A stretch of 61,405 bases of DNA from Nocardiopsis endophytica (GTDB lineage Bacteria; Actinomycetota; Actinomycetes; Streptosporangiales; Streptosporangiaceae): contig NZ_JAQFWQ010000035.1 of assembly GCF_027706725.1 (NCBI RefSeq), forward strand, positions 1 to 61,405. Reading direction: 5' to 3'. The stretch's first letter is position 1. Each line of letters begins with the position of its first letter. Positions 1 to 8,293 of the stretch are shown one piece after another. The position numbers and the translations under genes were made by a program. The notes beneath the pieces were generated by a model, which was not told where the DNA came from, did no database searches, and saw only the letters and a list, made by a program, of their open reading frames with translations.

Positions 1-97
1 AACTCGGGGTTAAACCGGACACGATAAGCCCGACTTCCCCGAGATCAACAACAGCACGCCCCCTCATCGCCGCTTCCTCGATGAGCTCGGGGGAAAC
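1..97. repeat. Partial copies of the GATCTCG palindromic element
   Basis: A right arm CTTCCCCGAGATCAACAAC lies at 34-52 and a left-arm-like GATGAGCTCGGGGGAAAC at 80-97. Both match the arms of the palindromic elements at 13638-13705, 34844-35073 and 38909-38974. The bases at 1-16 (AACTCGGGGTT...) may be the degraded left arm of the first copy, cut by the window edge. The function is unknown. Confidence 0.5.
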
Positions 98-474
98 GGC
101 GTCTTCAAGGGACACGACACCGGGGTGGCGTCAATGGCGGCCGCCGGATCGGTGAGGTGTGCAGTGGCCGCCTCGCCGAAGGGTGGGTCGGCGGCCATCG
201 CTTCGGTGGCGGCTGGGCCCGCCCGGATGCGTCGCCGACGGGCGACCTGGGCGGACGGGGACAGGCCGCTCCAGCGGGCGTCGCCGGGGGAGACGGGGGT
301 TGCCGGGCCGATGCGCGGTGCCCCCCGATCGCCCCGAGGCACCGCGTCGGCGGGTGCGGCCTGTCGCCGGCGTTCAAACTTCTCCTCCCGAAGTTTGTGC
401 ACATGCGCGAACGCCTACCGGCCCAAACCCTGGCTACGGTGCCACCACCGGCACCAACGCCCCGAGGGAGTCCC
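98..474. other. Intergenic region upstream of fabI
   Basis: I see no convincing gene here. Open frames on both strands are rich in Arg and Pro and lack a start with a ribosome binding site. The fabI promoter should lie in the last 100 bases; TACGGT near 434 could be a -10 box, but this is weak. Confidence 0.4.
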
Positions 475-1254
475 GTGAAACTGCTCATCACCGGCATCAC
501 CACCCAGTCCTCCATCGCCTACGCCGTCGCGGAGGAGGCGATGAAGCAGGGCCACGAGGTCATCCTCTCCAACCCGCCGGGCCGCCAGCTCTCCATCCTG
601 GAGCGCATCGCCAAGCGCCTCCCCGCCGAACCGGTCGACATCCTGGGCCTCGACGTCACCGACCCGGACCAGATCACCGCCGCGGCGAAGGCCGTCGCCG
701 GGCACTGGGACCACCTCGACGGCCTCCTGCACTCCATCGCCTACGCCCCGGCCGAGGCCCTGGGCGGCAACTTCCTGGACACCGGCTGGGAGGACGTCGC
801 CAAGGCCGTCCACGTCTCGGGCTACTCGCTCAAGGCCCTCGCAGTCGGCTTCCGCGACCTCATGGCCGAGGCGCCCGAGGGCGCCGGGGTGGTCTCGCTG
901 ACCTTCGACGCGAGCCGCGCCTGGCCCGTCTACGACTGGATGGGCAGCGCCAAGGCCGTCCTGGAGAACAGCACCAAGTACCTCGCCCGCGACCTCGGGC
1001 CGCAGAACATCCGCGTCAACGCCCTGGCGGCCGGGCCGATCAAGTCCCTGGCGGGCGGGTCGATCCCCGGCTTCGACCGGATCGCCGACCGGTGGGGCGA
1101 GTCGGCCCCCGTCGGGTGGGACACCTCCGACGCCACGGTCGTCGCCGGGCCCGCCCTCTTCCTGATGTCGCCCGCCGCGCGGGGCATCACCGGGACCACC
1201 CTGCACGTCGACGGAGGCCACCACGCCATGGGCGCCCCGGTCGAGGGCCTGTGA
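475..1254 (+). CDS. fabI: Enoyl-[acyl-carrier-protein] reductase (NADH), FabI/InhA family
   Basis: This enzyme reduces the trans-2-enoyl-ACP double bond, the last reductive step of type II fatty-acid elongation in the cytosol. It has 259 residues, normal for the family. The N terminus has the FabI-type nucleotide-binding segment GITTQSSIA (residues 7-15) instead of the classical SDR TGxxxGIG. The catalytic pair is Tyr153-x6-Lys160, the FabI spacing rather than the SDR Tyr-x3-Lys. The GTG at 475 is chosen because GGGAG lies at 466-470 and family similarity starts there. The frame stays open upstream to 157, but that part does not look like protein. The gene stands alone and converges on a membrane-protein gene. 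Confidence 0.93.
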   Translation: MKLLITGITTQSSIAYAVAEEAMKQGHEVILSNPPGRQLSILERIAKRLPAEPVDILGLDVTDPDQITAAAKAVAGHWDHLDGLLHSIAYAPAEALGGNFLDTGWEDVAKAVHVSGYSLKALAVGFRDLMAEAPEGAGVVSLTFDASRAWPVYDWMGSAKAVLENSTKYLARDLGPQNIRVNALAAGPIKSLAGGSIPGFDRIADRWGESAPVGWDTSDATVVAGPALFLMSPAARGITGTTLHVDGGHHAMGAPVEGL

Positions 1255-1283
1255 CGCCGTCCGCGTCGTGACGGGCCGCCCCG

Positions 1284-2147
1284 TCAGCGGGGCAGGGCGT
1301 CCCCGGACGCCCGCTCCCGGTCCCCCTCCGCCGGGGTGCGCAGCGCGCCGGCCGCGAGGGCGGCCAGGCCGGCCGTGGTCACCAGGCCCGCCGCGGCCAT
1401 GGCCGCCGTGCCCGGTCCCACCGCGGTGACCCCGGTCGCGGCGAGGGCGGTCACGGCCGCCGCGACGGCCGCGTACACCGCGATGCCCGCGCGGACGACG
1501 CGCAGGCGGGCGCGCTCGTCGGGCAGGGTGCGCGCCGCCAGCCACGCCAGGGCGGGCAGCAGGAGCACGGCGTGCATGGTCACCGCGTGCGCCGGGCGCA
1601 GGGACCCGGCCAGGGCGTAGGCGAGGTCGGGCTCGCCCGCGTTCACCCGCGCCATCCCGGTCGCGATCATGACCCCGCCGATCGCCATCGAGGCGGACAG
1701 CGCCAGCAGCCCCGCCCGGAGCGCCTCGCGCATGCTCGGCGCGACGCCCGGGCGGGCGCGCAGCGACGCGGCGGTCAGGGTGAGCACCGTCAGGATGAGC
1801 ACCATGCCGCCGAACGCGAGCATCCGGGTCACCAGGGTGTCGAACCCGGTCTCCTCGTTGAAGTGCGAGGGGACGCCCCGCCACGCCTGCAGGGAGGTCA
1901 GGGCGACCTCCAGGACGGACGCCGAGGTGAACGCGCCGACCAGGACGGCGCGGAGCCGGCCCCGGAGGTGCAGGAGGTCGACGATCCAGGCGATGGTGAG
2001 CACGCTCAGCCCGAAGGACACCCCGAAGGTGACGGGCTTGCGCCAGGACACCGGGCCCTCCCAGGGGCCTCCCAGAACGAGGAAGACGGCGAAGTGGAAC
2101 CCCGCTGAGGCGAGGAGCAGGAGCCCGGTGGCGCGGACGGTTCTCAT
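1284..2147 (-). CDS. Uncharacterised multi-pass membrane protein
   Basis: This is a 287-residue protein with about seven or eight hydrophobic segments, starting MRTVRATGLLLLASAGFHFA. I recognise no family with confidence. Acidic and arginine-rich residues at the C terminus (PAEGDRERASGD) suggest a cytoplasmic tail. The ATG at 2147 is preceded by AAAGGA, a good ribosome binding site, so the longer open frame upstream is not used. It is monocistronic: fabI converges on it and the upstream 400 bases hold no gene in the same direction. Transport, sensing or a redox-membrane role are all possible, and the sequence does not decide. Confidence 0.75.
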   Translation of the reverse strand: MRTVRATGLLLLASAGFHFAVFLVLGGPWEGPVSWRKPVTFGVSFGLSVLTIAWIVDLLHLRGRLRAVLVGAFTSASVLEVALTSLQAWRGVPSHFNEETGFDTLVTRMLAFGGMVLILTVLTLTAASLRARPGVAPSMREALRAGLLALSASMAIGGVMIATGMARVNAGEPDLAYALAGSLRPAHAVTMHAVLLLPALAWLAARTLPDERARLRVVRAGIAVYAAVAAAVTALAATGVTAVGPGTAAMAAAGLVTTAGLAALAAGALRTPAEGDRERASGDALPR

Positions 2148-2557
2148 AGGGGATTCCTTTCGCCCGGGGCGTGTCGGCGGCCACGGGGAGCCGGTGCGCG
2201 GCGGTTCTCTGGACCCTTGGATCGTCGCGCCGGCACCCGTACTCCGTCGTCGGCCGCACCTCGGCTTCCGGGCTGCGCTCACCGACGTAGGCGGACGCGA
2301 CACCGGAGGGGCCGCCGTCGGCGGTCGGTCGCGCCCTGTGGAGTGGTGGAACGTCCGTCGGGCGCCACTGCCCCGGGGGCGGCCGGAGCGCGGTCAGACC
2401 GGGCCGCCCCGGCGGGCGGAGGCCACACCTTTCCAACGGACGCGACCGGTGTCCTCCGTGCGATCGGGTGGCGGTAGGGGAGGATCACCCATGGGCGGAC
2501 GTTCGGGGCTCTCGCCGCTGTCCCGCCCGCCTCGGGGAGTCTCGCCTAAGGAGTACC
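2148..2557. other. Intergenic region between divergent genes
   Basis: No gene is supported here. It must hold the divergent promoters of the membrane protein (minus strand) and the HAD protein (plus strand). GTAGGGGAG near 2474 could contain a plus-strand -10 box, but I see no clear -35. Confidence 0.35.
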
Positions 2558-3037
2558 GTGACCGCGCCGCTGCTCTTCCTGGACGTGGATGGGCCCCTCA
2601 ACCCCTATGCCGCCTCTCGGGACGACCTCCACCGGGCCGGGTACCGCTCCCTCGGCCTGTCCGGTGTCCTGCTCCACCCCGGCCACGGCCGGGCTCTGCT
2701 CGACCTGCCCTACACCCTCGTTTGGGCCACCACCTGGGAGCACGACGCGAACGACGTGCTCGCCCCGCTGCTCGGGCTGCCCCGGCTGCCGGTCGTCGAG
2801 TGGCCCGAGAGCGCGCCCGCCTACGGGGCGCTCTCCTTCAAGACGCCCGTGCTGCTGGACCGCGCCCGCGGGCGCCCCTTCGCCTGGGTCGACGACGACA
2901 TCGACGACGCCGACCGCGCCTTCGTCGCCGACCACCACGACGGGCCCGCCCTGCTGCACCGCGTCGACCCCGCCGTCGGCCTGACCTCCGACGACTTCGC
3001 GGCGCTGGCCGCCTGGGCGCCCGCGTCACTTCAGTAG
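2558..3037 (+). CDS. HAD-like hydrolase (HAD domain of the RNA-repair 'Swiss army knife' type)
   Basis: This is a small, 159-residue haloacid-dehalogenase-fold protein. Motif I is FLDVDGPLNP at residues 7-16, with the nucleophile and acid/base Asp pair in DVDG. A later WVDDDIDDAD segment supplies the metal-binding acidic motif IV. The remaining fold, with TLVWATTWEHDAN after motif I, resembles the single-domain HAD proteins often annotated as HAD domain in Swiss Army Knife RNA repair proteins; that assignment is by resemblance. GTG at 2558 follows a perfect AAGGAG (2548-2553). The substrate is unknown. The last 12 bases overlap the 3' end of the convergent marR gene. Confidence 0.8.
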   Translation: MTAPLLFLDVDGPLNPYAASRDDLHRAGYRSLGLSGVLLHPGHGRALLDLPYTLVWATTWEHDANDVLAPLLGLPRLPVVEWPESAPAYGALSFKTPVLLDRARGRPFAWVDDDIDDADRAFVADHHDGPALLHRVDPAVGLTSDDFAALAAWAPASLQ

Positions 3038-3484
3038 CAGTGCGACGAGCTCGGCCCGCGTCCCGTCCCCGCCCTCCTCGGCCAGGGCCTCGCCGAGCGC
3101 CTGCGCGTAGCTCTCCCGCGCCTCCTCGACCTTCCGCCGCCCCAGCTCCGTGATCTGGGTGTACACGCCGCGCCGGTCGTTCGAGCAGTGGTAGCGCTCG
3201 GTCAGCCCCGCCCGCTCCAGGCGGCCGACCATCCTGCTGAGCGAACTCTGGCTGATGGGGATGGCCTCGGCCAGGAACTGCTGGCGCAGGTGCCCGTCGT
3301 CGTCGGAGTAGTGCAGCGCCGACAGCGCCGAGTACTCCGAGCACGTCAGCCCGTGCGGCTCCAGCGCGCGCTCCAGGCGCTCCCGGACGCGCGCCTCGAA
3401 CAGGCGCAGGCTGCGCCAGCGCGCCTCGATCGGGGTCGGTTCGTCGATCCGGGGATCGGCCGAGGAGGGGGAGGGCGCGGCCAT
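3026..3484 (-). CDS. MarR-family transcriptional regulator
   Basis: This is a 152-residue winged-helix regulator. The recognition region reads AIPISQSSLSRMVGRLERAG, followed by a wing with DRRGVYTQIT, both typical of MarR repressors. It is divergent from an MFS exporter (start 3689), and two direct copies of an operator-like sequence lie between them (3547-3600), so it probably represses the exporter and itself until a drug-like ligand binds. The ATG at 3484 has AAGGAG 9 bases upstream. The ligand is not predictable. Confidence 0.9.
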   Translation of the reverse strand: MAAPSPSSADPRIDEPTPIEARWRSLRLFEARVRERLERALEPHGLTCSEYSALSALHYSDDDGHLRQQFLAEAIPISQSSLSRMVGRLERAGLTERYHCSNDRRGVYTQITELGRRKVEEARESYAQALGEALAEEGGDGTRAELVALLLK

Positions 3485-3546
3485 GCCGGGACTCCTTGCT
3501 GTGGCGGACTCTGCGCCAGCATACCCAGCCCGTGCACCTACCTTCC

Positions 3547-3600
3547 ATGCAAAGGACGTCACTGCAATGATTTGATATGCAAAATACGTCTGTGCAACTA
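3547..3600. promoter_or_regulatory. Tandem operator candidate for the MarR regulator
   Basis: Two copies of ATGCAAAnnACGTCnnTGCAA start at 3547 and 3577, exactly 30 bases apart, about three helical turns. Each copy has TGCA half-sites about 15 bases apart, as expected for a MarR dimer. A weak plus-strand promoter overlaps the second copy (TTGATA 3572-3577, 17-base spacer, CAACTA 3595-3600), so binding would block the MFS gene. Confidence 0.65.
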
Positions 3601-3688
3601 TTGCGGCGACGCGGACCCCGTCCGGGGGTCCCCACCCGCCGTCCTCCGGTCTCCGCTGACCCCGGGGGACCGGCCCCAAGGAGTACGG

Positions 3689-4897
3689 ATGCCCCTCGCC
3701 GTGTTCGCGCTGATGCTCGCCGCCTTCGGCATCGGCACCACCGAGTTCGTGATCATGGGCCTGCTGCCCGAGGTGGCCGGCGACATGTCGGTCACCCTCA
3801 CCACCGCCGGCCTGCTCATCTCCGGCTACGCCCTCGGCGTCGTGGTCGGCGGCCCCCTCTTCACCGCCGCCGCCACCCGCATGCCCCGCAAGACGATGCT
3901 GCTCGTCCTGCTCGGCTTCTTCATCGCCGGGAACGCCCTGTCCGCGCTGGCGCCCGGCTACGCGGCCCTCATGGCCGGGCGTGTCCTGGCCGCCGTCTGC
4001 CACGGCGCCTTCCTCGGCATCGGCTCGGTCGTCGCCGCCGACACCGTCGCCCCCGAGCGCCGCTCCCAGGCGATCGCGATGGTCTTCACCGGCCTGACCG
4101 TCGCCAACGTCTTCGGCGCCCCCCTGGGCACCTGGATCGGCCAGGCCGTCGACTGGCGCGCCACCTTCTGGGCCATCGCCGCCCTGGGCGTGCTCAGCCT
4201 GATCGGCCTGGTCCTGCTGGTCCCGGCCGGGCACGACGCCGCACCCACCCGGCTCCGCGACGAGCTGGCGGTCTTCGCCCGCGGCCAGGTGTGGCTGGCG
4301 CTGGCCACCGCCGGGCTGAGCATCGGGGCCCTGTTCGCGGCCTTCAGCTACGTGTCGCCGCTGATGACCGACGTCGCCGGGTTCTCCTCGGGCATGCTGA
4401 CGCCGCTGCTCATGCTGTTCGGCGCCGGCCTGGTGGCCGGGAACCTCGTCGGCGGGCGCTTCGCCGACCGGGCCCAGGTGCCCACCCTGCTCACCGCCCA
4501 GGCCGCGCTCGCCGCCGTCCTGGCGGCCTTCGCCCTCACCGCGCAGTACCCCGTGGCCGCCGCCGCGATGCTCGCCCTGGTGGGCGGCGCCGGGTTCGCC
4601 ACCGTCCCCGGCTTCATGGCCCGGGTGATCGACAAGGCCTCGGGTGCCCCGGTGCTCGCCGCGGCCGTGGCCTCCTCGGCGGCCAACGCCGGGATCGCCG
4701 TCGGCTCCTCCCTCGCCGGCCGCACCATCGACGCCGGACTCGGCCTCACCTCGCCGCTGCTCGTCGGCGCGGCCATGGCGGTGCTCGCCTTCGGCGTGAC
4801 CGCGGCCTCGGGGGCCCTCGACCGGCGCCGCGCACCGGCGGAGGCGGCGGAGGAGGGGGACGCGGGTACGGCGCCGGTGCTCCCCCGACAGGAGTAG
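3689..4897 (+). CDS. MFS drug:proton antiporter (DHA1, AraJ/CmlR-like)
   Basis: This is a 402-residue, 12-helix major facilitator exporter in the cytoplasmic membrane. The N terminus has GIGTTEFVIMGLLPEVA, the signature of the chloramphenicol-resistance / sugar-efflux branch of DHA1. The loop 2-3 signature is GGPLFTAAATRMPRK, and RVLAAVCHGAFLG lies in helix 4. It probably exports a toxic small molecule driven by the proton gradient. The ATG at 3689 follows AAGGAG at 3678-3683. The divergent MarR gene and the operator pair suggest inducible expression. The following methyltransferase starts 11 bases after its stop and is probably co-transcribed. Confidence 0.88.
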   Translation: MPLAVFALMLAAFGIGTTEFVIMGLLPEVAGDMSVTLTTAGLLISGYALGVVVGGPLFTAAATRMPRKTMLLVLLGFFIAGNALSALAPGYAALMAGRVLAAVCHGAFLGIGSVVAADTVAPERRSQAIAMVFTGLTVANVFGAPLGTWIGQAVDWRATFWAIAALGVLSLIGLVLLVPAGHDAAPTRLRDELAVFARGQVWLALATAGLSIGALFAAFSYVSPLMTDVAGFSSGMLTPLLMLFGAGLVAGNLVGGRFADRAQVPTLLTAQAALAAVLAAFALTAQYPVAAAAMLALVGGAGFATVPGFMARVIDKASGAPVLAAAVASSAANAGIAVGSSLAGRTIDAGLGLTSPLLVGAAMAVLAFGVTAASGALDRRRAPAEAAEEGDAGTAPVLPRQE

Positions 4898-4908
4898 GCT
4901 GCCCGCCC

Positions 4909-5577
4909 GTGAACGCATCCTCCCCACCGACCGACCACCTGCGGGCGACCGCCGACGCCTACGACGGCCTCGCCGACCGCTACGCCGAGTTCGCCCGCGG
5001 CTCGCTCGCCTCCATGCACCTGGACCGGGCGCTGATCGGCGCCTTCGCCGACCTGGTCCGGGGCGCAGGGCCCGTCCTGGACCTCGGCAGCGGCTCGGGC
5101 GAGATCACCGGCCACTTGCACGGCCTGGGCCTGGACGTGTCCGGCGTGGACCTGTCCCCGGCCCTGGTCGCCATCGCCCGCAGGGACCTGCCCGACATGG
5201 AGTTCCAGGTGGGCTCCATGGGCGACCTGGACACGGCCGACGGCGCGCTGGCCGGCGCCCTCTCCTGGTACTCGCTCATCCACCTGCCGCCGGAGGAGGT
5301 GCCCGCCTACCTCGCCGAGTTCCGCCGCGTGCTCGCGCCCGGCGGGTACCTCCTGCTCGCCTTCTTCGAGGCCGAGGGCGGACCGGTCACCCCCTTCGAC
5401 CATGCGGTCGCCACCGCCTACCGGTGGCCGATCGATGAGATGGCAGCGGCGGCGGCCGGGGCCGGGTTCACCGAGGTCGGCCGGGTGCTGCGGGAGCCCG
5501 TCACCGATGAGCGCTTCCAGGAGCGGTTCCGGCGCGGCCACCTCCTGATGCGCGCGGACGGGCGGGCCGAGTCCTAG
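4909..5577 (+). CDS. Class I SAM-dependent methyltransferase
   Basis: This 222-residue protein has the Rossmann methyltransferase fold. Motif I is VLDLGSGSGEITG (residues ~57-69), the acidic motif is VSGVDLSPALVAIAR, and motif IV is GALSWYSLIHLP. The C-terminal RVLAPGGYLLLAFFE completes the Methyltransf_11/25 pattern. The substrate is unknown. The GTG at 4909 is 11 bases after the MFS stop, with an AGGAG inside the end of that gene, so the two probably form an operon. A strong hairpin at 5584-5623 closes it. Modification of the compound exported by the neighbour is possible but is inference. Confidence 0.85.
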   Translation: MNASSPPTDHLRATADAYDGLADRYAEFARGSLASMHLDRALIGAFADLVRGAGPVLDLGSGSGEITGHLHGLGLDVSGVDLSPALVAIARRDLPDMEFQVGSMGDLDTADGALAGALSWYSLIHLPPEEVPAYLAEFRRVLAPGGYLLLAFFEAEGGPVTPFDHAVATAYRWPIDEMAAAAAGAGFTEVGRVLREPVTDERFQERFRRGHLLMRADGRAES

Positions 5578-5583
5578 GGTGCG

Positions 5584-5623
5584 CCGCCGCCGGCCCGGAC
5601 CGGCGGGTCCGGGTCGGCGGCGG
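5584..5623. terminator. Bidirectional hairpin terminator
   Basis: A 16-base-pair stem (5584-5599 with 5608-5623, one G-U pair) closes an 8-base loop between two convergent genes. There is no T-tract, which is common in actinobacteria. Confidence 0.6.
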
Positions 5624-5656
5624 GGTGCGGTCGCCCGGAGCCCGGGCGCGAGGGCG

Positions 5657-5914
5657 TCAGTGCGCCACGGCGGCCGCGCTCCTCCTGCCGATCACGAACC
5701 AGCACAGGGCGCCCAGGAACGGCGCGCAGATGATGAAGAGGGCCCACACCACCTTCATCCCCGCGTCGAGCCGTGAGGTGAGGCTGCCGATGAACGCGCC
5801 GACGATGAACGCGGCGTAGGCCAGCAGGCCCACTGCGACGAGCGCGAGAAGGGCCACACCGCCGACCTGGCCGAGGTCGGCGACGAGAGCGGTGGCGGCG
5901 GTGTGCACGAGCAT
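5657..5914 (-). CDS. Small membrane protein with PLDc_N domain
   Basis: This is an 85-residue protein with two hydrophobic segments. The second, KVVWALFIICAPFLGALCWF followed by VIGRR, matches the N-terminal membrane domain of cardiolipin-synthase-like proteins (PLDc_N). Stand-alone copies of this domain are common in actinobacteria and have no assigned function. The ATG at 5914 is preferred over an upstream in-frame start because the conserved hydrophobic part begins directly after it. It is monocistronic. Confidence 0.75.
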   Translation of the reverse strand: MLVHTAATALVADLGQVGGVALLALVAVGLLAYAAFIVGAFIGSLTSRLDAGMKVVWALFIICAPFLGALCWFVIGRRSAAAVAH

Positions 5915-6221
5915 GGCGCGAGTCCAATCCCTGGGGCGTTCCGGTCGTGATGACGGTTTCAACGCTAGGAGGCGCCCACCGTCCGGCGCGTCGCTCCGCA
6001 GGACCAACCCGGGGTACGACCGAGGTCGGGGGCGGCCACCGGCGCCGCCTCCCTAAGTCGGTGGTCCGGCGACGGCGGGCCACCAAAGGTCGGTGTGCCA
6101 CCCTTGCCCCTGCCCTGAGCAGGGCCGCCGGGGGCGGAGCAGCACGATCCGCCCGAACCGCCGCTGGGTGGCCCGGCGCCCGGTCCCGCGAATGTCGTAC
6201 CTGCCCGCTAGGTTGGCGGCC

Positions 6222-7427
6222 GTGGAAGAGCAGGCGACGACGGGGGAAGGTGCCGGTCATGCCCGATACACCTACCGTCTGCGCCTGTCGAACACCGCGC
6301 GGCGCTCCCTGCTCAGGGAGTGGGGGCGGTGCCGGTGGGTGTGGAACGCGTGCGTGGCCGCCTCCAAGGCCGCGCACAAGGCTCGCGAGAAGTGCGGTCC
6401 CGCGCGGCTGTGCAGGATGCTGACCGGGTGGCGCTCGACCAGGCGGTGGTTGCGCAGGGGCGCCTCGATGCCGCAGCAGCAGACCGTCCGGGACTTCGCC
6501 AAGTCGCGGGCCAAGGCACTCAAGGACATCAAGGCCCGGCTGCCCGTGCACCGGCGTGCGAGCATGCCCCGGTTCAAGAAGCGCGACCGCGCCGATCCGA
6601 GCCTGAACTACACGCGGAACGGCTTCCGGCTCAAGGACGGCCGGTTGCACCTGGCCGGGGGCATCGTGGTCCGGGTGGTGTGGTCGCGGGACCTGCCCGC
6701 CGACCCGTCGTCGGTCCGGGTCTTCCGCGACGCGTTGGGGCACTGGTACGCCTCCTTCGTCGTGCCCGCGGCCGTGGAGCCGCTCCCGGAGACTGGGCGT
6801 GTGGTCGGCGTCGACTGGGGCGTGAGAGAGGTCGCGACCACCACCTCCGACGACCACGACCTGCCCCACCCCCAGCACGGCCGGAAAGCAGCGGCCAAAC
6901 TCGCCAGGTACCAGCGGATGATGGCCCGACGGCGCAGCCCCAAAGGCAAAGCCCAGTCCAGGGGGTACCGCAAGGCCGTCCGTCTGGCCGCGAAGCTGCA
7001 CAGGAAGGTCGCGCGGCAGCGCCAGGACACCGGACGCAAGTGGGCCAAGCGCGTCGCGGCCGACCACGACCGGATCGCGGTGGAGGACTTCAAGCCCCGG
7101 TTCCTGGCCAGGTCGACCATGGCCCGTAAGGCGGCCGACGCCGCGATCAGTGCCACCAAGGCGGCGCTGGTGGAGATGGGCCGCAAACACGCGCGAGACG
7201 TCCGTCTCGTGCATCCGGCGCATACCACGATGGACTGTGCGGAGTGCGGAGCGAGAACCAAGCACGCACTGCCGCTTTCCGAGAGGACCTATGCCTGCAC
7301 CGCGTGCGGGGCGGTGTCCCCCAGGGACAAGAACTCCGCGCGTGTGATGCTGGTCCGGGCGGGTTGGACCCCGGACGGTGTCGAGGGCTTAAGTCCGTCC
7401 GGGCCGCCGGCCCGGGCGGCTGCCTGA
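6222..7427 (+). CDS. tnpB: TnpB-like RNA-guided nuclease/transposase-associated protein (IS605/IS1341 type)
   Basis: This is a 401-residue TnpB. The N-terminal YTYRLRLSNTARRSLLREWG matches the OrfB helix-turn-helix domain. RuvC-like catalytic residues are visible: Asp in VGVDWGVREVA, Glu in IAVEDFKPR and Asp in SPRDKNSA. A zinc ribbon CAECG...CTACG lies between the last two. TnpB proteins of this type cut DNA guided by an RNA made from the element's right end. No TnpA gene is adjacent, so the element cannot move alone. The GTG at 6222 is chosen because TAGGTT (6209-6214) lies 7 bases upstream, the leaderless pattern. In-frame starts at 6192 and 6093 are less likely. Confidence 0.88.
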   Translation: MEEQATTGEGAGHARYTYRLRLSNTARRSLLREWGRCRWVWNACVAASKAAHKAREKCGPARLCRMLTGWRSTRRWLRRGASMPQQQTVRDFAKSRAKALKDIKARLPVHRRASMPRFKKRDRADPSLNYTRNGFRLKDGRLHLAGGIVVRVVWSRDLPADPSSVRVFRDALGHWYASFVVPAAVEPLPETGRVVGVDWGVREVATTTSDDHDLPHPQHGRKAAAKLARYQRMMARRRSPKGKAQSRGYRKAVRLAAKLHRKVARQRQDTGRKWAKRVAADHDRIAVEDFKPRFLARSTMARKAADAAISATKAALVEMGRKHARDVRLVHPAHTTMDCAECGARTKHALPLSERTYACTACGAVSPRDKNSARVMLVRAGWTPDGVEGLSPSGPPARAAA

Positions 7428-7451
7428 GCCGTGAATCCCCGTAAACGCCAT

Positions 7452-7490
7452 GGAGGCTGGGCTCCCCCGCCTTCAGGCGGGGGAGCCTCC
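7452..7490 (+). mobile_element. Right-end hairpin of the TnpB element / presumed omega-RNA 3' end
   Basis: A perfect 11-base-pair stem (GCTCCCCCGCC 7461-7471 with 7476-7486, loop TTCA) lies inside an outer GGAGG/CCTCC stem, 25 bases after the tnpB stop. This hairpin is characteristic of the 3' end of IS605/IS1341-type TnpB elements. The guide would be read from the bases just after it (7491 onward). The left end was not identified. Confidence 0.7.
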
Positions 7491-7640
7491 AAATGGACGA
7501 GGTTCTGGAGAACCGCGCCGCCTATGACGCCCGCACGGACTGAACGGACCGGACAGGCCGGACCGACCGGTCCGGGGTGCCCCGAAGATTCCCAAGAGGC
7601 CTTTACCTTCGCGTGAAAGGGGTTCGTCTAGCATTTCTCC

Positions 7641-8201
7641 ATGACGTCCGAGTTGCGCACCCAACGGCTCCGCATCCGGGAATGGGCGCCTGACGACGCG
7701 CCCGCCGCGCTGCGGATTTACGGGGTCGAGAAAGTGGCGGCCCGCCTCACCCCCGAGATGAGCACGGTCGGCGACGAAGAGGCCATGCGCTCGGTCCTGC
7801 AGGCATGGATCGAGGCCCAGCCCAACCTGGTCACCCCGGCCGGGCGCTGGGCGGTCGTCCGCGAATCCGACGGGGAGGTCATCGGCGGCCTGGCCCTGCG
7901 CCAGCTGCCGCCCTACGAGGAGGACTTCGAGCTGAGCTGGCACCTGCGCCCCGACGCCTGGGGGAGCGGTTACGCCAGCGAGGCGGCCCGCGCCCTGGCC
8001 GGGTGGGCGTTCGAGCAGGGGCTCGAGGAGCTGTTCGCCGTCGCCCGCCCCGACAACGAGCGGGCGGCGGCCACCGCCCGCCGCATCGGCATGGAATGGG
8101 TGGGCGAGACCGACAAGTACTACGGCGCCACGCTGCAGGTCTTCCGGATGCGTCCGTCCGACCTGGAGGGGGCGGTCCCCGCGGGTTTCACGGAGAATTG
8201 A
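7641..8201 (+). CDS. GNAT N-acetyltransferase, RimJ/RimL type
   Basis: This 186-residue acetyltransferase has the RimL-like start LRTQRLRIREWAPDDAPAALR, a central LRPDAWGSGYASEAARALAGW acetyl-CoA-binding motif A (GxGxxxEA-like) and RPDNERAAATARRIGMEWVG as motif B. Such enzymes acetylate protein N termini, amino acids or drugs; the substrate here is unknown. The start ATG is 6 bases after TAGCAT (7629-7634), so the mRNA is probably leaderless. The next acetyltransferase follows after 92 bases in the same direction but has its own ribosome binding site. Confidence 0.88.
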   Translation: MTSELRTQRLRIREWAPDDAPAALRIYGVEKVAARLTPEMSTVGDEEAMRSVLQAWIEAQPNLVTPAGRWAVVRESDGEVIGGLALRQLPPYEEDFELSWHLRPDAWGSGYASEAARALAGWAFEQGLEELFAVARPDNERAAATARRIGMEWVGETDKYYGATLQVFRMRPSDLEGAVPAGFTEN

Positions 8202-8293
8202 CGGGGCGCGCGTGAGCGCGCGCGTCCGGGGGCGTAGGATCCCGCGGTCCGGAACGACCGGATCGACCGGGACGCCCACAGCCGAGGAGCCGC

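Noticed and set aside
157-474. N-terminal extension of the fabI frame and overlapping long frames on both strands
   Set aside because: The residues are Arg/Pro-rich with no FabI similarity, and a good ribosome binding site precedes GTG at 475.
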